Source: Candidatus Thermodiscus eudorianus (GTDB lineage Archaea > Thermoproteota > Thermoprotei_A > Sulfolobales > Acidilobaceae). From it: a stretch of DNA of 64,000 bases. The first letter of the stretch is position 1. Each line of letters opens with the position of its first letter. Position numbers and translations under genes: made by a program. Below, piece after piece: positions 16,083-25,270 of this stretch. The notes under the pieces are model-generated. The model had not been told where the DNA came from. It saw only the letters and a program-made list of their open reading frames with translations, and searched no databases. Location of the stretch: assembly GCA_015521085.1 (NCBI GenBank), contig WAOW01000001.1:45959-109958 (forward strand). The letters are read 5' to 3'.

Positions 16083-16937
16083 ATGGCTGTGGCATGGAAG
16101 CCCGTGGCCCTCGCATTCATAGTACTCACCATAATACTCGCGGGAGCCCTCATCGTGGTATGGGGTAAATCCTCGTCGGCCCAGGAGGAAGTCCCGGAAC
16201 AGTTCAAACTACACCATAACCAGCTAGAGAAGATCAAAGAGAGGGGAGTACTGATAGTCGGCACGAGCGCCGACTGGCCGCCCTACGAGTACGTGACCCC
16301 CGACGGGAAATTCGCTGGCATAGACATGATCCTAGCCCAGAAGATAGCCGACGCCCTGGGCGTCAAGCTAGAGATAAAGGACATGAAGTTCGCAGCCCTA
16401 TTCGAGGCCGTCCAGAGGGGCGACGTAGACATCGTCATCGCAGACGTGGCCATGAAGCCTAAGAGATTGCAGGCAGTCGACTTCACGATACCCTACAGGT
16501 GCGAGTCGGGGAAGGCTATAGTGATCAAGGCATCCGACGCGGACTCCTACAACGGCTACAGCTGGCTTGAGGGCAAGAAGATAGGAGTCCAGCTGGCCAC
16601 TACCGAGCAGGACCTGGCAAAGGAGTACTTCGGCGACAAGTCGGAGATAGTAACCTTCGACAGGGTCTATCCCGAGATGACTCTCTCACTGAAGAACGGC
16701 CAGATAGACGCAATGATAGTAGCCCCAGACGTCGCCAAGATAATTGTATCCAAGGAGAAGGACCTAACCATAATCGACAACATACCCTTCTTCAGCTGCA
16801 GCGCAGTCGTAGTCCCCCAGTACGCGCTAGACCTAAAACAACAGGTATCACAGGTCATCTGGGACCTGAAGCAGAGCGGCGAGTTCGACCAGATAGTCTC
16901 CCAGGAGATATCGAAGTGGCTCGCAACCCAGAGCTAG
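16083..16937 (+). CDS. Amino-acid ABC transporter, substrate-binding protein (family 3)
   Basis: 284 residues. An N-terminal hydrophobic segment (about 6-27) serves as signal or anchor, with no lipobox cysteine. The family-3 solute-binding domain follows: GVLIVGTSADWPPYEYV near 57-73, FAGIDMILAQKIADALG, DIVIADVAMKPKRLQAVDFT. This class binds polar amino acids or opines. It is first in the operon with permease and ATPase. Anchoring by an N-terminal helix in place of lipid is common in Crenarchaea. Confidence 0.9.
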   Translation: MAVAWKPVALAFIVLTIILAGALIVVWGKSSSAQEEVPEQFKLHHNQLEKIKERGVLIVGTSADWPPYEYVTPDGKFAGIDMILAQKIADALGVKLEIKDMKFAALFEAVQRGDVDIVIADVAMKPKRLQAVDFTIPYRCESGKAIVIKASDADSYNGYSWLEGKKIGVQLATTEQDLAKEYFGDKSEIVTFDRVYPEMTLSLKNGQIDAMIVAPDVAKIIVSKEKDLTIIDNIPFFSCSAVVVPQYALDLKQQVSQVIWDLKQSGEFDQIVSQEISKWLATQS

Positions 16938-16993
16938 ACCCCCTGGGGGACCCCCAAGCAAATACACCTCTTTTACCCGGGAGGCGTCCATGA

Positions 16994-17659
16994 TTGCTGG
17001 ACCTAGCTTTAACATACGCGGACCTCCTCCTAGAGGGTCTGGGCAGGACGATAGCAATAGCAATCCTAGGCTTCGCCCTAGGCTTCACGATATCCATGTT
17101 GCTCAGCTTCATGAGGTTCCTGGCGCCCTGGCCCGTGAAGTCGCTTGCAGAGGCCTACATAGGGTTCTTCCGGGGAACGCCGCTCCTAGTACAAATATTC
17201 ATGATATTCTTCGGCCTACCCAGTATAGGTATAAAGATGAACGCCTTCACCGCCGCCACGCTCGCGATAGGGCTAAACAGCGGAGCATACCAGGCGGAGA
17301 TAGTCAGGTCAACCGTAAAGGGGGTCCCAGAGGAACAGTTGCTCGTCGCAAGATCCCTCGGCTTGAGTGAGGCCCAGATACTCCGGCACGTAGTGCTGCC
17401 ACAGGCCGTGAGGAACGCTATACCAGCGCTGACAAACGAGTACGTCATGCTCTTGAAGGAGAGCGCCCTGGCGAGCGTTATAGGGGTGATGGAGTTGACC
17501 AGGGTGGGAGAGTTCATGACGGCCGCAACCTTCCGGGCCCTAGAAGCCTACCTCTTGGTTGCACTAATCTACCTGGCAGTATCCTACACGTTCATGAAGG
17601 CATCCAAGTCCACCGAGAAGAAGCTGGCCATACCAGGCTACGAGAGGTGGGTAAAGTGA
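16994..17659 (+). CDS. Amino-acid ABC transporter permease
   Basis: 221 residues, about five membrane segments. It has the HisMQ-type N-terminal region (LLLEGLGRTIAIAILGF, then EAYIGFFRGTPLLVQI) and a clear EAA loop (ARSLGLSEAQILRHVVLPQA near residues 121-140) for docking the ATPase. One permease gene implies a homodimeric channel. TTG start preceded by GGGAGG. The stop overlaps the GTG of the ATPase gene. Confidence 0.9.
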   Translation: MLDLALTYADLLLEGLGRTIAIAILGFALGFTISMLLSFMRFLAPWPVKSLAEAYIGFFRGTPLLVQIFMIFFGLPSIGIKMNAFTAATLAIGLNSGAYQAEIVRSTVKGVPEEQLLVARSLGLSEAQILRHVVLPQAVRNAIPALTNEYVMLLKESALASVIGVMELTRVGEFMTAATFRALEAYLLVALIYLAVSYTFMKASKSTEKKLAIPGYERWVK

Positions 17660-18420
17660 AGACCCTTGAACTATTAGACATACACGCGGGATACAGGGGC
17701 CACGAAGTACTCCACGGAGTCAGCCTAACCGTTGACACCCCCGAGAACGTGGTCATAGCGGGGCCGAGTGGTAGCGGTAAGTCAACACTACTAAAGGTCA
17801 TACCCCGGCTAGTCGAGCCCACCAAGGGAAAAATAATATTCAAGGGAGTAGACGTGACCGGGATCAGCGACGAGAAAAAGCTCCGGAGTATAAGGTCCAG
17901 GATAGGCTACCTACCACAGCACTACGGCCTATTCCCCCACATGAAGGTGATAGATAACGTCACATTCCCACTGCGGGTCGTCAAGAAGGTGCAGGCCGAC
18001 AAGGCTAGGGAAACCGCGCTACGGTACCTGAAGCTCTTCGGCATAGAAGACCTGGCTGACCGGTATCCCTCTCAGCTGAGTGGTGGGCAGCAGCAGAGGG
18101 CGGCCCTGGCAAGGGCCCTCGCAATGGACCCCGACCTCCTCCTGCTCGATGAGCCCACAAGTGCTTTGGACCCCGAGTCTAGGCTCGACGTGCTCGACGC
18201 GCTATACGAGGTCGCGCGCCTGGGCAAGTCGATGATAATAGTGACCCATGAAATGGACTTCGCCCTTGAGATAGCCGACAAGATGCTCTACATGGAGAAC
18301 GGCGTGATAATCGCCGAGGGGGAGCCACACGAGATAATAAGCTCCAACGAGAGAATCCGGGACTTCCTACACAAGCTAGCCGGGACCGTGAAGGGCATGG
18401 ACGGCTTAAGCCGGGGATAG
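17656..18420 (+). CDS. Amino-acid ABC transporter ATP-binding protein
   Basis: 254 residues. Walker [10 protein letters not shown] (about 33-41), signature [16 protein letters not shown] (~139-154), Walker [14 protein letters not shown] and the switch histidine in [10 protein letters not shown]. It is of the GlnQ/HisP type. The GTG at 17656 overlaps the permease stop (GTGA) and follows AGGTGG at good spacing; a GTG three codons earlier is possible. It completes the binding protein-permease-ATPase operon. Confidence 0.92.
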   Translation: MKTLELLDIHAGYRGHEVLHGVSLTVDTPENVVIAGPSGSGKSTLLKVIPRLVEPTKGKIIFKGVDVTGISDEKKLRSIRSRIGYLPQHYGLFPHMKVIDNVTFPLRVVKKVQADKARETALRYLKLFGIEDLADRYPSQLSGGQQQRAALARALAMDPDLLLLDEPTSALDPESRLDVLDALYEVARLGKSMIIVTHEMDFALEIADKMLYMENGVIIAEGEPHEIISSNERIRDFLHKLAGTVKGMDGLSRG

Positions 18421-18462
18421 CCCTGGGTCCATACATGGGGACACTAGCAAGCCCGGCGCCCA

Positions 18463-18473
18463 TCTATTTATAC
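18463..18473 (+). promoter_or_regulatory. TATA box for trpB2-serK
   Basis: CTATTTATAC centred near 18468 would start transcription near 18494, leaving a short 5' leader with GAGG elements before the ATG at 18522. A 13-codon frame [13 protein letters not shown] (18490-18531) runs across the trpB start in another phase. Confidence 0.55.
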
Positions 18474-18521
18474 CGAGTAGGGGTATCCCATGAAGGCCGA
18501 CGAGGTGATGAGGATGCCCCA

Positions 18522-19889
18522 ATGGGGTTAACTCCCCGCGGACTCCGCGCTCCTCAATCCGAGGATATAATCCCCACCTCCTGGTACAACATCGTGCCCG
18601 ACCTTCCAAGCCCACTACCACCACCTAGGAAGCCAGACGGATCCATACTAGATCCTAGAGAGCTTGAAGCAGTCTTCCCCAAGGAACTGGTCCGACAGGA
18701 GACCAGCAACGAACGCTACATACCAATACCAGACGAGGTGCTCAGAGCATACCTAGAGGTGGGCAGGCCAACCCCACTACTTAGAGCTAAGAGGCTTGAA
18801 GAGAGGCTTGACACGCCGGCCAGGATATACTTCAAGTACGAGGGGGTACTACCGACTGGAGCCCACAAAGTAAACACAGCGCTAGCACAGGCCCACATGG
18901 CGAGGGAGGAGGGCATAGAAAGGCTTACAACCGAGACCGGAGCCGGACAGTGGGGCAGCGCCCTGGCCCTGGCGGGAGCACTCTTCGGTGTCACGGTAAG
19001 AGTCTACATGGTCAAGGTGAGCTACCACCAGAAGCCATACCGCAGGATACTAATGCAGGCCTACGGCGCTGAGGTCGTACCAAGCCCGAGCAAATACACC
19101 AGCGTAGGGAGGAAGATCCTAGAGGAGGACCCCGGCAACCCGGGTAGCCTCGGCATAGCCATAAGCGAGGCCATCGAAGACGCCGTTTCGAACCCGAACA
19201 CCAAGTACTCGCTGGGATCCGTGCTCAACAGCGTGCTCCTACACCAGACCGTGATAGGGCAGGAAGCCATGAAGCAGCTAGAACACCTCGGAGAGGAGCC
19301 GCCGACACACCTCGTGGGATGCGTTGGCGGCGGGAGCAACTTCGCCGGGTTCACCTACCCCTTCATAAGGGAGAAGCTCGCTGGCAAGCTGGACGCCGAG
19401 ATAATAGCCGTGGAGCCCAAGGCGGCTCCCTCGATGACAAGGGGCGTTTACACGTACGACTATGGGGACTCGGCGGGGCTAACACCACTGCTCAAGATGC
19501 ACACTCTAGGCCACAAGTACGTCCCGCCACCCATACACGCGGGCGGACTGCGGTACCATGGAGTCGCCCCTACGCTAAGCATACTAGTAAACCATGGGAT
19601 TGTGAAGCCCGTGGCCTACAGGCAGACGGAGGTCTTCGAGGCGGCTCTGGAATTCGCGAGGGCCGAGGGCTTCATAGCCGCCCCGGAGACGGCTCACGCG
19701 GTGAAGGCCGTTATAGACCTGGCCCTTGAGGCCAAGCGCCTAGGCGAGGAGAGGGTTATCGTGTTTAACTTCAGCGGCCACGGCCTGCTAGACCTAAAGG
19801 GATACGACGATTACCTAGCCGGGAAGCTGGTTGATGCTGAGCTGGGGAAGCCGGATCTCTCATACCTGCCGGGCCTACAGGAGGGCTGA
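18522..19889 (+). CDS. trpB: Tryptophan synthase beta chain, TrpB2 type
   Basis: 455 residues. The PLP lysine lies in [13 protein letters not shown], followed by [17 protein letters not shown] and the phosphate-binding [11 protein letters not shown] loop. The longer N-terminus ([16 protein letters not shown]) and overall length mark the TrpB2 subgroup, which usually acts without TrpA; no trpA is present here. TrpB2 enzymes have been reported to use O-phospho-L-serine as acceptor for indole. ATG at 18522 follows GAGGATG; the open frame upstream lacks a plausible start. It overlaps the serine-kinase-like gene by 1 bp. Confidence 0.93.
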   Translation: MGLTPRGLRAPQSEDIIPTSWYNIVPDLPSPLPPPRKPDGSILDPRELEAVFPKELVRQETSNERYIPIPDEVLRAYLEVGRPTPLLRAKRLEERLDTPARIYFKYEGVLPTGAHKVNTALAQAHMAREEGIERLTTETGAGQWGSALALAGALFGVTVRVYMVKVSYHQKPYRRILMQAYGAEVVPSPSKYTSVGRKILEEDPGNPGSLGIAISEAIEDAVSNPNTKYSLGSVLNSVLLHQTVIGQEAMKQLEHLGEEPPTHLVGCVGGGSNFAGFTYPFIREKLAGKLDAEIIAVEPKAAPSMTRGVYTYDYGDSAGLTPLLKMHTLGHKYVPPPIHAGGLRYHGVAPTLSILVNHGIVKPVAYRQTEVFEAALEFARAEGFIAAPETAHAVKAVIDLALEAKRLGEERVIVFNFSGHGLLDLKGYDDYLAGKLVDAELGKPDLSYLPGLQEG

Positions 19890-20533
19890 TGCCTATTGTG
19901 GAGTATAGGGTTGAGCTCGTCAGGCTCGCCGAGCTCAGGCCACACGAGGACGTCGATAAGGGACGCGTAGCCGATATAGCCAGGAGCCTCGCTAGGATAG
20001 GCGTGCTCTACAGGCCACTAATCATAGAGGAAGAAACCAACACGGTAATAGACGGGCACCACCGCATAGAGGCCCTCAAACTGCTAGGAGCCAGGTACGC
20101 CCCGGTAGTACGAGCCAGCTATGACAGGGACATAGCGGGGATACAGGCCCCCGTTAGAAGAATCTGTGTGGAGGCCGCTACGCCCGAAGATGCGCTGTAC
20201 CGTGCAGCCTCTCTCCTGGAGGAGGGATTGGAGAGGGGCCCATCGAGGATCATACTCAGATCCGGAGCCCATACAGCTACCCTGAGAGGGTCCCTCTACT
20301 CCATATACAATGTAGTAGATAGTCTAGAGCGCAAGCTAGCGAGACCCTACGGCTGTCAAGGAGTGCTCCTACTACCGGAACCCTTGAACCGCGACGCTAT
20401 ACTTGGAGCCGCCCTGGAGGGGCTGCTCTACCCGAGGAAGTCGTCGATACACGTCACTCCACTGAAGAAGCTATACCATCCAGTCAAGCTCAGGTTACTG
20501 GAGGACGGTGTCCCGAGAGCGTTGAGGGGCTAA
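19889..20533 (+). CDS. SerK-like free serine kinase (ParB/Srx fold)
   Basis: 214 residues. The ParB-like core is clear: residues 17-20 RPHE with Glu20 at the place of the archaeal SerK catalytic glutamate, and DGHHR at 55-59 followed by KLLGARYAPVV. The C-terminal HVTPLKKLYHPVKLRLLEDGV segment also resembles the SerK end. SerK phosphorylates free L-serine to O-phosphoserine. The start codon shares a base with the trpB2 stop, so the pair is coupled. A DNA-binding ParB role is less likely because no HTH domain follows. Confidence 0.72.
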   Translation: MPIVEYRVELVRLAELRPHEDVDKGRVADIARSLARIGVLYRPLIIEEETNTVIDGHHRIEALKLLGARYAPVVRASYDRDIAGIQAPVRRICVEAATPEDALYRAASLLEEGLERGPSRIILRSGAHTATLRGSLYSIYNVVDSLERKLARPYGCQGVLLLPEPLNRDAILGAALEGLLYPRKSSIHVTPLKKLYHPVKLRLLEDGVPRALRG

Positions 20534-20547
20534 GCCTAGCCCCATCC

Positions 20548-20578
20548 ATTATATTTTTATCCTAAACTATTTTTCCTA
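20548..20578 (+). terminator. T-rich termination region after serK-like gene
   Basis: Two T-rich runs (TTATATTTTTATCC and CTATTTTTCC) follow the stop by 15-45 bp, fitting archaeal termination. Confidence 0.35.
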
Positions 20579-20645
20579 GATGATCCCGGAGCACACTAGC
20601 CCTCGTTTAAAGCTTCCAAGCTAGAAGTGAGGGGGCCACTGGTGG

Positions 20646-20730
20646 CGCCGCGGGCGGGATTTGAACCCGCGCGGGGTCTCCCCCACCGGCTTAGCAGGCC
20701 GGCGCCCTAACCAGGCTAGGCGACCGCGGC
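20646..20730 (-). tRNA. tRNA-Ser (GCT)
   Basis: Reading from 20730: acceptor GCCGCGG, D-arm, anticodon stem CCGGC, loop CTGCTAA with anticodon GCT, stem GCCGG, a long class-II variable arm (TGGGGGAGACCCCGC), T-arm GCGGG-TTCAAAT-CCCGC, acceptor CCGCGGC and discriminator G, the serine identity base. CCA is encoded at 20643-20645. No intron. A CTTTAA TATA-like element lies about 22 bp upstream near 20749-20756. Confidence 0.96.
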
Positions 20731-20858
20731 ACCCTCCGTATTGACTCGTTAAAGCCTTCTAGGGTTTTAGGCTTTCCGCTCAGCCGTCCACCAGGCCGTC
20801 TTCCCGTGCAATCGATTTAACCCTCTAGAAAGGCCTGGGTAACGAGGTGGTCTATACA

Positions 20859-21623
20859 ATGGTCAAGTCCTATCTAGACGGCAAGGTGTATTGGATAATC
20901 CTAGACAAGCCAGATAAACTGAACAGCTTCGACTCAGAGACGCTCCAAGAACTGAGGAACAGGACGCTCGAAGGGTGCAGGAGCATAGCAAGCCTAGTAG
21001 CGATAAGGGGCGAGGGAAGACTCTTCTCGGCCGGAATGGACCTCGAAGAGATCGCGAACGCCAATACAGCAGGCGACGTTAGAAGGCTCTTCGAGCGATT
21101 CAAGGAGTTCCTAGAGGCAATAGTCTCTTGCCGGGGGAGCATCGCCGGGTTCGACTCGTGGAAGCCGGTTGTAGTCGTGATGAACGGCCCAGCTGTGGCG
21201 GGCGGCGCAGAGCTAGCGCTAGCCGCTGACTTGGTGTATGCAGTTAAAGGGAGCTGGCTACAGTGGCCCGAGCTGCGATGGGGCCTGATACCCCCGATGC
21301 TAGCCGGGTTGACGGCGCAGAACGGCTCAGCCAGGCTAGCCCAGCTGGGGCTCGCCATGGAGAGGGTCAGCGTCGAGGAGGCCCGCAGCCTAGGCATAGT
21401 GTCCAGTGTATTCGAGGACCTGGACTCGGCGCTAGAAGCGGTAGCCAGGCTAGCCGCTCAATTGGAGTCCGCTGGAGGCCGGGCGGTAGACGCCTTCCTG
21501 GGACCGTTGAGGAGGGATAAGATGTCGTGGCTTGAGAGGGCTAAAGACCTCGTTGCCCTGGCCGAGAGGGAGGAATTCATAGAGGAGGCCAGGGCTTTCC
21601 TCTCCAAGTCCAAGAAACAATAA
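20859..21623 (+). CDS. Enoyl-CoA hydratase/isomerase (crotonase) family protein
   Basis: 254 residues. Crotonase features: DKPDKLNSFDSETLQEL near the N-terminus, the oxyanion-hole region FSAGMDLEEI, NGPAVAGGAELALAADLVYA, then WPELRWGLIPP carrying the second catalytic-type Glu. It would hydrate or isomerise an acyl-CoA in fatty- or branched-acid metabolism. ATG at 20859 with GAGGTGG about 8 bp before it is preferred over a GTG four codons upstream. Exact reaction not assignable from sequence. Confidence 0.83.
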   Translation: MVKSYLDGKVYWIILDKPDKLNSFDSETLQELRNRTLEGCRSIASLVAIRGEGRLFSAGMDLEEIANANTAGDVRRLFERFKEFLEAIVSCRGSIAGFDSWKPVVVVMNGPAVAGGAELALAADLVYAVKGSWLQWPELRWGLIPPMLAGLTAQNGSARLAQLGLAMERVSVEEARSLGIVSSVFEDLDSALEAVARLAAQLESAGGRAVDAFLGPLRRDKMSWLERAKDLVALAEREEFIEEARAFLSKSKKQ

Positions 21624-21660
21624 CACCGCCACCCCCGCTCCCAGACACCGGTCGCCCCGC

Positions 21661-22590
21661 CTATACTGGCCTACCGTTGGTGAACCTCCAGGCGTATAGG
21701 AGGCAGGCCCTTATCCCCTCCCGTGGCACGAGTTCGGGGCATCTATTGATCGTGAACCCGGCTGTCCCGTCAATGTAGTTGGCGAGTGGCTGGGGGTCCC
21801 TCCTGCTTGTATTCTCCTGGAAGACGCAGCGGGGCCCTGTCCACTTGAAGAGTCGTGGATGGACCTGTACCAGCTTATTCCATAGGAGCCATGAGACGTG
21901 TCTTATCTCCCACTGTGCCCGGGTGCACATCCTGAGCGGTAGGAAGGATTGGACTAGTTCCCTGGCGTTCATGGTGGCGATTATCCTGCTCCTAACTGCA
22001 TGGGGTATAGTGAACCTCGCGTCTTCTCTGGGCACGCCTCTCGCGAGTAGCTTGTAGTACATAGATGTGGCCTGTAGATAGTGCTTCGCGGTCTCCACTA
22101 GCTGGTCGCTATCCATGCTCGGGGGGAAGACGTAGGCCTCCCTCGCCAGAGACACCACGGTTTCATCGTCTAGACTGTCTGTCATGCCGAGTGCCTTGGA
22201 GTAGCATTTGTATGCGTCCCTCTCGGGGAATCTCTTAGGCGAGGGCGGGCAGTCGAGTCCCAGGAGGCTCGACGCCTTCAGGGCTATGTCCCTTAGAGTC
22301 CCCTCAGTGTATCTCATGCTCTGCTGCGTATAGCTCGCTATCCTGTGCCGGACTAGTTGGTGCGTGCATACCCGGGAGCAGCCTTCGGCTATCCACGTGT
22401 AGCTTGAGTGCTCCCACGGGCTGAAGTGTTGCCTCCTCCAGGTTTCCCTTATCCAGGTCTCCACCTCCTCATCCTTCATTGATAGGAGGCTTTGGACGTC
22501 CTTCCTTGAGAGGCTCAGCTTCGACGCGGCTGCTATGATTTTGTCGCCCTCCCTCGTGTATGCCACTAGGTGTACTCGTATCTTGTCCAA
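21661..22590 (-). CDS. thyX: Flavin-dependent thymidylate synthase ThyX
   Basis: About 309 residues. The ThyX signature RHRIASYTQQSMRYT (RHRxxS) lies in the middle, preceded by HFSPWEHSSYTWIAEGCSRVC and followed by a second conserved region (AQWEIRHVSWLLW). ThyX makes dTMP from dUMP using methylene-THF-type carbon and FADH2. The TTG at 22590 (DKIRVHLVAYTREG) is preferred because family members start there and because a minus-strand GATATACTG TATA-like element overlaps the codons just after the alternative ATG at 22668. Confidence 0.9.
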   Translation of the reverse strand: MDKIRVHLVAYTREGDKIIAAASKLSLSRKDVQSLLSMKDEEVETWIRETWRRQHFSPWEHSSYTWIAEGCSRVCTHQLVRHRIASYTQQSMRYTEGTLRDIALKASSLLGLDCPPSPKRFPERDAYKCYSKALGMTDSLDDETVVSLAREAYVFPPSMDSDQLVETAKHYLQATSMYYKLLARGVPREDARFTIPHAVRSRIIATMNARELVQSFLPLRMCTRAQWEIRHVSWLLWNKLVQVHPRLFKWTGPRCVFQENTSRRDPQPLANYIDGTAGFTINRCPELVPREGIRACLLYAWRFTNGRPV

Positions 22591-22748
22591 GACCCTGTAC
22601 CCGGGGTGGTATTCGCTTTGGCTCCCTGTTTTAACCCGGAAGCCCAGATGGCAAAAACAGTATATCATATTGTGGCTTTGGATGCAGGTCTTATGGTATT
22701 ATCCCTGGGCGGGTAATGGTTATAATATATTTTCACATGAGATACAAA

Positions 22749-22760
22749 GCATATTTTAAC
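22749..22760 (+). promoter_or_regulatory. TATA box for branched-chain amino-acid binding protein
   Basis: GCATATTTTAAC lies 65-75 bp before the ATG at 22823, in an AT-rich stretch that also contains GGTTATAATATATT at 22708-22721. Confidence 0.4.
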
Positions 22761-22822
22761 TGGACACTGCTACCGGTATCGACGAAGATATCCCTTTGAA
22801 GTGGGGTGTGCGCTTCGTGGGC

Positions 22823-24301
22823 ATGAAATGGATAGCGGCAATCCTACTGGCACTATTCACGATAGCCCCTGTCATGGCAGCGGTATCATACTCACAGCCG
22901 GTAACAATCACCATAGGCGGCCTACTACCACTGACAGGAGACCTACAGAGCTACGGAGAAAGAGCCAACGCCGCGGTAGAATTCGCGGTCCAAGAGATGA
23001 ACCAGTACCTAGAGGAGAAGAACGCCTGGTTCAGGCTAAACCTCGTGGTTGAGGACACGCAGACCAAGCCCGACGTGGCGGTACAGAAGCTGAGCTCACT
23101 GGTAGCCCAGGGAGTCAAGTTCGTGGTCGGGCCAATGACCAGCGCAGAGGTTAAGAAGGTGAAGGGCACCGCTGACGAGCAGAACGTGCTCATAATCAGC
23201 CCGAGCAGCACCGCCATAGAGCTGGCCATACCCAACGACAACGTCTTCAGGTTCTGTCCAGCCGACGACGTGCAGAGCAAGGCCATAGGTGCGCTAGCCG
23301 AGAAGCTAGGCCTAAAGGCGGTCGTCATAATCAACAGGGCCGATACCTGGGGCAACGGGCTAATGGAGGCCACAAAGAAGGTGCTCCAAGACAGGGGAGT
23401 CGAGGTAGCTAAGGTGTACAGCTACAACGCCGAGAGCCCAGCCTTCTCAAGCATAGCCACGAACCTAAACGACGAGCTAGGCAAGCTGCTCAAGGAATAC
23501 AAGCCGAACGAGGTCGCAGTTATACTGATAGCCTTCAACGAGGCCAAGGACCTCTTCATAGAGGCTAGGAAGTACCCCAACACTGGCAAAGTAGCCTGGA
23601 TTGGCAGCGACGGTACAGCCCTGCTAACCGAGATAGTAAGCGACCCTGTCAGCGGCGAGTTCTCCTCGAAGGTGCTCTTCATCAACCCGATCTTCAGCCC
23701 AGCCGCGACGGACGAGCAGGCTAAGGTCGCCCAGTACGTGAAGCAGAAGCTAGGCGTAGAGCCCGACGCATACGCCCTGGCAGCACACGACGCTGTAGTA
23801 GCCATCGCGTTAGCAATACTACAGGCCGGGCAGACAGACGACATGGACCAGCTAGTCAACAAGGTCAAGCAGCTCATACCACAGGTAGTCCAGAGCGACG
23901 AGTTCGCGAAGTATGCTGCAACCGGCAAGTTCCCGCTGAATGACGCTGGCGACAGGGCCACCGCCGACTACGACTTCTGGGTCGTTATGAAAACTGGGGC
24001 AAAGTACGACTGGGTCAAGGCTGGCCAGTACAAGGGCCTTGAGGACAAGGTAGTCTTCATCAAGCTACCGAACGGGAAGACCTACCTAGACCTATTCCAG
24101 GAGACATTCGCCCCCGCCCCATCCCCGACCAAGACCACCACCGCAGCACCATCCCCGACTACGACAACAGCTTCACCAGCAGAGACGGCTAAGACCACTA
24201 CCACCGAGGAGAAGAAGGGCGGCACCAGCACCGGGCTAATAGTAGGCATCATAATCATTATCATCATAATAATAGCTGCAATAGCATTAGCCAAGAAATA
24301 G
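22823..24301 (+). CDS. Branched-chain amino-acid ABC transporter, substrate-binding protein (LivK-like)
   Basis: About 492 residues. N-terminal signal peptide (KWIAAILLALFTIAPVMAA), then a two-lobed periplasmic-binding domain starting ITIGGLLPLTGDLQSYG with VKFVVGPMTSAEV and IISPSSTAIEL. The last ~60 residues form a Thr/Pro/Ala-rich linker, likely glycosylated, and a C-terminal isoleucine-rich membrane anchor (GLIVGIIIII), the usual crenarchaeal way to hold a binding protein on the surface. It heads the transporter cluster. A TTG at 22796 and GTG at 22808 are alternative starts. Confidence 0.9.
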   Translation: MKWIAAILLALFTIAPVMAAVSYSQPVTITIGGLLPLTGDLQSYGERANAAVEFAVQEMNQYLEEKNAWFRLNLVVEDTQTKPDVAVQKLSSLVAQGVKFVVGPMTSAEVKKVKGTADEQNVLIISPSSTAIELAIPNDNVFRFCPADDVQSKAIGALAEKLGLKAVVIINRADTWGNGLMEATKKVLQDRGVEVAKVYSYNAESPAFSSIATNLNDELGKLLKEYKPNEVAVILIAFNEAKDLFIEARKYPNTGKVAWIGSDGTALLTEIVSDPVSGEFSSKVLFINPIFSPAATDEQAKVAQYVKQKLGVEPDAYALAAHDAVVAIALAILQAGQTDDMDQLVNKVKQLIPQVVQSDEFAKYAATGKFPLNDAGDRATADYDFWVVMKTGAKYDWVKAGQYKGLEDKVVFIKLPNGKTYLDLFQETFAPAPSPTKTTTAAPSPTTTTASPAETAKTTTTEEKKGGTSTGLIVGIIIIIIIIIAAIALAKK

Positions 24302-24326
24302 CCCTCTAGCCTACCATACACTCAAC

Positions 24327-24353
24327 TCCTTTCTTTGACAATAATTTTTCCCT
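24327..24353 (+). terminator. Pyrimidine-rich terminator after livK-like gene
   Basis: CTCCTTTCTTTG followed by AATTTTTCCCTC 25-50 bp after the stop. It separates the highly expressed binding-protein gene from the ATPase/permease genes. Confidence 0.35.
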
Positions 24354-24380
24354 CTAAATCCTTGTCCACGAGGAGGTAGC

Positions 24381-24391
24381 GGATTTATAGT
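24381..24391 (+). promoter_or_regulatory. TATA-like element for livG-livM
   Basis: GGATTTATAG about 60-69 bp before the GTG at 24450 suggests a separate promoter for the four downstream transporter genes. Confidence 0.4.
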
Positions 24392-24449
24392 CGTCTCCTA
24401 GACCCCCTACAACCAGCCATGAGAAGCCCGTAGACACCCGCATTAAAGG

Positions 24450-25268
24450 GTGAAGAAAGTGTCTCAGGCAGGCGTGCAAGACCGGGCTAAGGGGGCTCCG
24501 CCCGAGGGGGGAGTTGTACTTGAGACCCGTGACCTGGTGAAGAGGTTCGGGGGCATAGTTGCGCTGAACCGGGTCAATATCAAGTTGTTCAGGGGCAGGA
24601 TCACCCTGTTGATCGGCCCCAACGGGAGCGGGAAGACCACGCTGGTCAACGTAGTCTCAGGGTTCATCCCCCCGGACGAGGGGAAGGTGATATTCAAGGG
24701 ACGGGATATAACCCACATCCCGCCCCATGACAGGGTTAAGCTGGGCATGGTTAGGACCTTCCAGATCCCCAGGCCCTTTATGAATTTAACCGTCTTGGAG
24801 AACGTTCTTGCAGCGGCCGAGGGGAACCCGGGGGAGAACCCCTACCTGGCCGGGATATCTAGGGGGAGGTGGCTTGGTTTCGAGGAGGAGGCGACTAAGA
24901 GGGCCTTATCCATCCTAGAATGGGTTGGTCTCCTCCCCAAGTGGGATGTAAGGGCTAGCGAGCTGAGCGGCGGCCAGTTGAAGCTCCTTGAGATAGCTAG
25001 GGCGATTATGAAGGGCGCCGACACCATTATCATGGACGAGCCGGCCGCCGGCGTCAACCCGAGGCTGGTCGAGGAGCTCTTCCAGAAGATAATCAAGCTC
25101 AGCAGGGAGAAGCACATAACATTCCTCATAATAGAGCACAGGATAGGCCTGGTAGCGAAGTACATGGACTATGCCTACGCGATGAACATGGGCAGGGTGA
25201 TCGCCGAGGGGACTCCCGAAGAGGTGCTCAACAACCCCATGGTCCTGGAGAGCTATCTGGGTGGTTAG
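24450..25268 (+). CDS. Branched-chain amino-acid ABC transporter ATPase (LivG-like)
   Basis: 272 residues. Walker A GPNGSGKTT near residues 55-63, VRTFQIPRPFMNLTVLENV (the LivG-type Q-loop), signature ELSGGQLKLLEIARAIM, Walker B TIIMDEPAAGVNP and switch HR in IIEHRIGLV. LivG pairs with LivF as the nucleotide-binding heterodimer. GTG start. The next gene begins 2 bp after the stop. The N-terminal ~25 residues before VLETRDL are variable, so the start may be slightly downstream. Confidence 0.9.
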   Translation: MKKVSQAGVQDRAKGAPPEGGVVLETRDLVKRFGGIVALNRVNIKLFRGRITLLIGPNGSGKTTLVNVVSGFIPPDEGKVIFKGRDITHIPPHDRVKLGMVRTFQIPRPFMNLTVLENVLAAAEGNPGENPYLAGISRGRWLGFEEEATKRALSILEWVGLLPKWDVRASELSGGQLKLLEIARAIMKGADTIIMDEPAAGVNPRLVEELFQKIIKLSREKHITFLIIEHRIGLVAKYMDYAYAMNMGRVIAEGTPEEVLNNPMVLESYLGG

Positions 25269-25270
25269 CC

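Noticed and set aside
19889..20533. Reading the ParB-like protein as a chromosome partition factor
   Set aside because: No helix-turn-helix or ParA partner, and coupling to trpB2 plus SerK-like motifs fit a serine kinase better.
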